Shown one piece after another: positions 58,624 to 64,000 of a DNA stretch of 64,000 bases. Origin of the DNA: Drosophila pseudoobscura. Lineage: Eukaryota; Arthropoda; Insecta; Diptera; Drosophilidae. The position numbers and the translations under genes are program-made. Numbering within the stretch: the first letter of the stretch is position 1; each line of letters opens with the position of its first letter. The stretch covers positions 14,211,001 through 14,275,000 of the forward strand of contig NC_046681.1 in NCBI RefSeq assembly GCF_009870125.1, in the 5' to 3' direction. The notes beneath the pieces were generated by a model. It saw nothing but the letters and a program-made list of their open reading frames with translations, made no database searches and had not been told where the DNA came from.

Positions 58624-60265
58624 TCACTTCCCTTTCCCCGTACATGACGAATCTGCGGGCAAAAACAAAGCACAAAAAGTTGCAAGAGTCAGAAGAGGAG
58701 ACAAAGTGGGGCACAGACCCAATAAAAAGAAGGAAAAGTAAAAGAAACAACAACCTGGCGCCAAGAACGAAACGGAAAATGCAGATATCTCTCACATGCA
58801 GAATTTTTCACTTTCCCTTCGTTTTCGGGGGAAACCGAGAAGATGGCGATGCCAGCGACATGGCTGTGGAAATATGCATTATGGGGTGTCTGTCCACCAG
58901 ACAGACAGACAGACAGCCAGAAATTCAAGTCAACACTCACAAGTGGAAATTAAAATGAAATATAAAGAAGAAAAAAATGAATTTCCCCCAAGGAAAATGC
59001 AGGATGAATCGGAATATATTCATGCGAACTACAGTGGGACTTGGGTATTAGGGAAATGATCAAACAGAGAAATTGGCTTGATTTTTTTGGCTTTTCATTT
59101 TTTGAAGGTTTTTATGCACTCATAGATTCAGGATTCATTCGAGGCTTAAGTGGATCTCTTAAGATCTATTTTCACTGTACACTCGTTCCACGTTGCATAT
59201 GCATATGTGTATTACAGCGCAAGGACATAACTCGGTTCTCAACAGCTTGTGTGGCAAATGCGTACGTACAAGAGTATGCAACTTTCGCAGCAGCCACTTG
59301 CAGCCTGGTAAATGTCATGCTTACATAGATACGCACACACACACACACACACAAACATATGAATGAGCCAAACAGTGGCAAGAAGCAGAAGCAGCTGTGG
59401 CAGAAGGCAGGGCTTCTCTTGCAACTTGATCCTTGAGTTTTCATATAAATCTTTGAATGGTTTGTGCTACGTTGGAACCAAAAAATACATGGATATACAT
59501 GTATGTACGTATAATATACATATATTATGTATATATGTGCATGAGACACACACACACACAGTGTCACAGATTCACACACATAGAGAGAGAGACATCTGGG
59601 CCAACTTAACGGCATTTTATAGTTGAATGGCCACCGATTCATCTCCATTTCCATATATCGAAACGATCTAAATGTCTGAGTGGCTACTGTATGAGTGCCT
59701 CCTGCCCCCCCGTCTGTGTGTATGTGTATTTCTCTACTGATTGAAAATAATATAGATACTAAAAGAAAATACAGAGGAAATTCCTACACTGAACAATCGA
59801 TGGCACAGGGAGCTTTGGCTTTGATTTAAGCACAGATTTTAAACAATGCGAAAAAAGGTTGAAGTAGACCGAACCTTTAAAGGATCTTCCATTGGTAGAA
59901 ATTCCAAAATTACTACCTTTTTTGAATCGCCAAAGCAAACGAAGATTGTGAAATTATTTCCGCGCGAAAATGTTTAAATTAAAATGAGGAAAATGCCAGA
60001 ACCAATGCCCGAAATGAGAAGAAGATCTACCCATCCTCCTCCTCCAGCTCTGGAGCAGCGGAAAAACTTATAATTTCCATTTTCGTAAAAGTTTTTCGCA
60101 GCTCGTTCCTTGGGTGACTTTTTGGCCAAAAAACATCTAGCAAATAATTAAATAAGGAAAAATACCCAAGCAAGAATCAACTGAAAGCCAACAACTAAAT
60201 GCTAAACGGGTCCCCAATGGCAGTCCCGTCCCCCGGGTGAATCGCGACAAATGAAAAGAAATCCC

Positions 60266-60295
60266 GGAGAGAGAGAGAGAGAGGGAGAGAGAAGA
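60266..60295 (+). repeat. GA dinucleotide microsatellite
   Basis: (GA)n run with a GGG interruption. Confidence 0.85.
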
Positions 60296-61221
60296 AAGAA
60301 ATAATAATAGTAATGCCAGAAAGTACCGTACCACAGCAAGTGCAACTGCAACTGCAACAACTGCCAAACAATTTCATATGCACTTGTATCCATTTTTGGG
60401 TCCGTCCGATTCCTCCTTCGGCCCGAAATCTGAACCATTCCCCAAATGCAAAAGTTTTTCAATTAAATTTGTTTAGAATTTAACTTTGGAAAATTGGCTA
60501 GTGCTCCGAAGGGGTGGGGTGGGGGAAGGGGCTGCAGGCGCGGAGGTCCTTTAAGGGGTACTGGACTCCCAAAAGGAAGTCAACGCAAAAGTTGAGCACA
60601 ATTCCACAGTGCTCCTGAATGGAGGTCAAAAGTGGAGTTCAAGAGTTCTTGGCCCCCGCCCCACTCGAAAAAGTGCTGCGGCGAAAAACTGCTACAAATG
60701 AATAATTAATCCCATTTGGACATTCCACATTCTACTGAAATGTGTGTTGTGTGTTCAATTAAAAATTTATCGGCTTCATTTGTGTGGCAATAATTGAAAA
60801 TTGAACGTGAGTGGCATTCAAAAATGTCTCGTCACGGATCAATTAGCGACTGATTGAAGGTTGTCCAGCGTCCCGTGGAAAACGATAATACTTTTTTCAA
60901 GCCAAATCAATCCTACAATTTTGTCTCTATCCCTTTGGGGGAAAACTGTGGAAAGAATGCGGGAACCATTTTGATGCCAGTGCTCCTTGGATAAATATTG
61001 CTACTTATGATTGATTACCTTCAATCGTACTCTGTACAATCTGCTCTACCTTTTGAGATACTATCCTTGCTTTCACATATCTTTGGGCATAATCCTTTGA
61101 TCCCCTTGTCATCCTAAGGATTGTCGCCGGGCTCTCGTGTTCGTGTCAATTTCCCTCTGCAACTTGTTGTCACATCTGTTGGCATGTTAGCTCTCTTGTC
61201 TCTTTGCTGTTCTGCTACAGG

Positions 61222-61266
61222 AAGGAAGAGGAGCAAGAGGAGGAGCAGGAGCAGGAGCAGGAGTAT
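61222..61266 (+). repeat. GAGCAG/GAGGAG hexamer repeats
   Basis: Purine-rich tandem units ending in three regular GGAGCA units. Confidence 0.8.
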
Positions 61267-61439
61267 AAGAGTACTGCCCTGTAAAAGGAGCGACATACAT
61301 CCTTGTACAGTTGGCACTTTTAATTAGTCGCTCAATATGCTGCCGGATAGTTGTACACAGAGTACCAGTACCCGTACGGAATGCTACTCGTAGTTTGAAA
61401 ACTGGTTAAAGCCAGTCCTTGTTTCATGTCCAGTCAGCA

Positions 61440-61520
61440 CTCTCTCTCTCCCTCTCCCTCTCTCTTTCTCTCCTAGTATCTCTATCTCTCTTTCTACCTC
61501 TCTCACCCTCTCTTTGTCTC
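61440..61520 (+). repeat. CT-rich pyrimidine tract
   Basis: About 80 bases of CT and CCCT units with a few interruptions. A TG/TATC-rich segment follows at about 61,631-61,694. Confidence 0.8.
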
Positions 61521-62279
61521 GGTCAGGACCTTATCAGAAGGGCGTTAAATCCATTTTACATGCTTCATGAAACAAATTGTGCCACACACGGCGGCATCAA
61601 TAAATTACATGCAATAATTTTGAGTATCTGCTGTATCTGTGTGTGGGTGTTTGGGTGTGTGTAGTATCTGTGTGTAGGTAGTGTCTGTGTGTGCCATTAA
61701 CAATTCCCATTGAATTTTACATTTTACATGCCGAAAACTATATAAAATACCGAACCGCGTCTGCGTCGGATATTGTTTGCCTCACTGCCACGTATGCCAC
61801 GGCCTGACACGGCCTCTCTGTTGTCCGTTGAATTAAGGCACAAAATTGAATTATAATTACTAAATAAATTAAAGCTAATTAGTATGAATATATTTATTGC
61901 ATATACAGATATTCAATATGCTTCGAGCACACGTGAGGGCTCTAATTAAATAAATTAAGTGCCGCATCCGTATCGCATATCCGAGCTCGAGTACTAGTGT
62001 CAATTTCAATATTTTATAGATTTATATATTTTTTACAAAATACAACAATGATGGAGCTGGAATTGATATCTTCTTCTTATTTTATCCAAATATATGACCG
62101 AATTAATGACCCTTTCCGTGATCATTAATTATATCCCTGTATTCATAACATTCCGCCTTTCTTATGGAGATGCATTCTTTTTTCAGCCTCAAGATTCGTA
62201 TTCCTATATCCTCCATTTACAAACGGATCGATAGATCTGCTCAGAATCCTAAGGTAGCTACAGAACACTGTTCAGTCGA

Positions 62280-62412
62280 ACTTCCAGGGAACTCGTTTTC
62301 GGAAAATTCCTAATACGAAATTCATTTTTTCAGAATATAGCATTGCACTGTTCTGGAAATAAACTTAGTATATAAAGAAGTTCGTTGTACGGAAGTTCGT
62401 AGTAGAGAAGTT
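62280..62412 (+). repeat. Short dispersed repeat, copy 1
   Basis: Contains ATTCATTTTTTCAGAATATAG, then TGCACTGTTCTGGAAATAA, then TTCGTTGTACGGAAGTTCGTA. The same order of motifs recurs at about 63,576-63,700 with scattered changes. The family is not recognised. Both copies contain short TTCG...CGAA self-complementary stretches. Confidence 0.75.
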
Positions 62413-63249
62413 CAAAAGAATTCACTTTTATTAAATTAAATTAATATTATAATATTAATTAAATTATTAAATACCCTACTATCTAATACTATCATTTTCC
62501 ATTTCTACAGAGAGAACAGAACTGTTCCCTTAAAGATTTTTCACACCTTCAAAATATATAGATTTCCATTAAAAACTTTCCCTAAAAACTTTTCACAATC
62601 CTTTCGGAATGTCCCACTGGCTCCCATCGTTTGCATAAATATACAAAGTTCTTTCGCAGAGCAGAAAAATTAGACAATGGGGCATCAAGAAATTAACAAG
62701 AGACTAATGCCTTGAGCAGTGGTCCGCCATCTAGTTGATTGCCCCAGCAACTGAAGCAGCAACAGTAAGAGGAGCCATAAACATGGGCCAATACGACACC
62801 CAAGGAATTACAAACAAAATGCTGAGAGACAGGCAAAGGACATCGCTGAAAGTTTTCCCAGAAAGTGAAAAGAGAAACGCATACAGTAAAAAAGTAAGGG
62901 AGCGGGTAAGAACTTTATGCTAATTTCACTTTTCTTGAACGCAGCATAACCCAATTTTTCTCCGCTGCTTGTCTGAGTTTTTCTTCTCTCCGCCGAATAA
63001 ATGGCGCCAGAAGACGTCGCGGAGGTGAGTGTGAGAGTGCAAAAGCTGAAAAGATATTCGTAATTTTCAACATTGAAGGCCACACGCAGATGGAGCGAAG
63101 AGGAGAGGGTGACGGGGACCTCGAGTCGAACGTGACAGAAAAATGGAAGATGATGAATCCCAGGGTTGCCGTACTTTTTTTGAGCGAAAGTTATTAAGCC
63201 GCATGTAAAAAGAGACTTCTATTCAAATCTAATGGTAGGAAATAATGTT
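62413..63249. other. Non-coding stretch, no supported gene
   Basis: AT-rich sequence followed by a GC-richer part at about 62.7-63.15 kb. The short open frames on both strands have no recognisable features. Confidence 0.55.
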
Positions 63250-63770
63250 TCAGATAATTCCCTCCCCTGGACACAAAAACTCTCTAAGAGCCAGCAATTG
63301 TTTGCAATGAAACATACATTTATGTATAACTTTATTTTGGTTCGAAGAGTCTAGATCCTCAATCGGCACGCTGGAACCGTTAGTTCTAATAATTCTAGAG
63401 CTTATTTTTAACCAAACTTTATTCTTCTTGCTGGATTTAGTTAAGGAAACGCTTTTGGCCGATTGTTCCGAAGATCCCTGAATCTGTTCCTCTATCCCTC
63501 TGCTGATTTGTTGATTTTTACCGAGAAGATCTTCGAAGCCTGAAATCAGCCCTACTTCTAGAGCTAATTTCAAGAAGAATTCGTTCTACGTAAATTCGTA
63601 ATATAGAATTCATTTTTGCAGAATATAGCAATGCAGTGTCCTAGAAATAATTTCGTTATATGGAAAACTTCGTTGTACCGAAATTCGTATTAGATCTTCC
63701 ATCCCTGAGATAAAAAGTTCAGTTAAGAATTTTCTCATTTGAAATATTCGCGGTGTTCATTAGATAAAAT
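63250..63770 (-). pseudogene. Broken relative of the winged-helix-like gene, split by a repeat
   Basis: On the minus strand, 63,573 downward encodes ALEVGLISGF, which aligns with ALESGIEAGL of the intact gene at 23.3-23.7 kb. Just upstream (about 63,710-63,750) RKFLTELFISG aligns with RDFSELLFVVG, the segment that directly precedes ALESG in the intact protein. The two halves are separated by the dispersed repeat at about 63,576-63,700. The downstream frame continues for about 95 residues of S/K-rich sequence with little similarity. The first helix is not recognisable. A reading frame of 107 codons remains open, so a short product cannot be excluded, but the interruption within the domain argues for a dead copy. 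Confidence 0.5.
63576..63700 (+). repeat. Short dispersed repeat, copy 2 (inside a gene remnant)
   Basis: Matches 62,280-62,412: ATTCATTTTTGCAGAATATAG, then TGCAGTGTCCTAGAAATAA, then TTCGTTGTACCGAAATTCGTA. It sits between the two halves of the broken winged-helix-like gene, in the position expected of an insertion. Confidence 0.7.
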
Positions 63771-63904
63771 ACAATATGAATAACTAATTAAAGAGTGGCG
63801 CTCGACGGAGAGCGAGAGATGCTTCAGGGGGAAGGGAAGAGTGGGGGAAGAGGCTAAACAAACAAATGTGGCTAATTAACATTTTTGTTGCGCCTTTTTA
63901 AGGC

Positions 63905-63945
63905 CGCCTCATCAGTCAGTCGTCAGGTCGGAGGAGACCGAAAGT
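63905..63945 (+). promoter_or_regulatory. Candidate TATA-less core promoter at window end
   Basis: CCTCATCAGTCAGTCGTCAG offers one or two initiator matches (TCAGTC), followed about 22-25 bases later by GGAGACCG, close to a downstream promoter element. GAGA-type motifs lie upstream near 63,800-63,815. If real, a gene would begin here and continue past the window. No coding sequence is visible before the end. Confidence 0.3.
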
Positions 63946-64000
63946 CGCGAAATTCTGATGTGAGGGTCAACGTAACGACAGCGTAACGCCTTACCGTTAG

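Larger units (their letters stand above)
50285..62279. other. Non-coding stretch with many simple repeats
   Basis: About 12 kb without a supported gene. It contains AT-rich reiterated sequence (52,079-52,182), GA runs (52,782-52,838; 60,266-60,295), TTCTG repeats (56,337-56,358), CA runs (58,272-58,292; 59,332-59,353; 59,545-59,560), an AGCAC array (58,573-58,623), CAGA repeats (58,897-58,917), GGAGCA repeats (61,222-61,266) and CT repeats (61,440-61,520). Open frames up to 190 codons occur (51.2-51.8 kb) but show no domain. Confidence 0.6.

Noticed and set aside
59172..59654. Open frame of 160 codons on the minus strand
   Set aside because: It consists largely of translated CA and TA microsatellites, giving the VCVCV and HIYIIYVYY runs.

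Overview
The window looks like insect nuclear DNA from a Drosophila species, most likely of the obscura group. It is AT-rich with many CT, CA and GA microsatellites. It has short (54-57 nt) GT-AG introns, Drosophila core-promoter motifs, a DINE-1/INE-1 type Helentron-related element and Drosophila Toll-family receptors. The species assignment is inference. Gene density is very low: I can support five protein-coding genes, one tRNA gene and two decayed gene copies in 64 kb. The rest reads as intergenic or large-intron DNA with no coding segments I could recognise.

Layout. 1-4.4 kb: non-coding. 4,416-4,488: tRNA-Arg(CCT). 4.5-10.5 kb: non-coding with simple repeats. 10,505-11,582: a TATA-driven single-exon gene for a 338-aa secreted, helix-rich protein. 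11,774-12,890: a near-complete DINE-1-like element with subterminal inverted repeats, internal repeated modules, a GACA/GACG microsatellite and a 3' hairpin. 12,952-13,134 (minus): a 60-aa secreted two-cysteine peptide whose promoter region is duplicated in tandem, the second copy having lost its TATA box. 23,276-23,716 (minus): a 146-aa winged-helix-like, possibly DUF4777-type gene. A roughly 0.9-kb segment around it was copied to 28.9-29.8 kb, where the gene has lost its domain. A third relative at about 63.25-63.77 kb is split by a short dispersed repeat.

The main structure is at 42.2-50.3 kb: two Toll-family receptor genes (Toll-3/Toll-4-like) arranged head to head as a large inverted duplication. 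The arms are about 2.78 kb each and the unique spacer is about 2.47 kb. The first exons and the LRRCT-TM-TIR coding ends are nearly identical, while the middle of the ectodomain is strongly divergent. That pattern suggests homogenisation of the ends by gene conversion with diversification of the ligand-facing middle. The inversion breakpoint also gives the plus-strand copy a different C-terminus, and its single intron is in frame and free of stops.

Functionally, the receptor pair and the small secreted peptide are the kind of fast-evolving, lineage-variable genes found in insect immune or reproductive systems, but only the Toll receptors can be assigned to a family with confidence.
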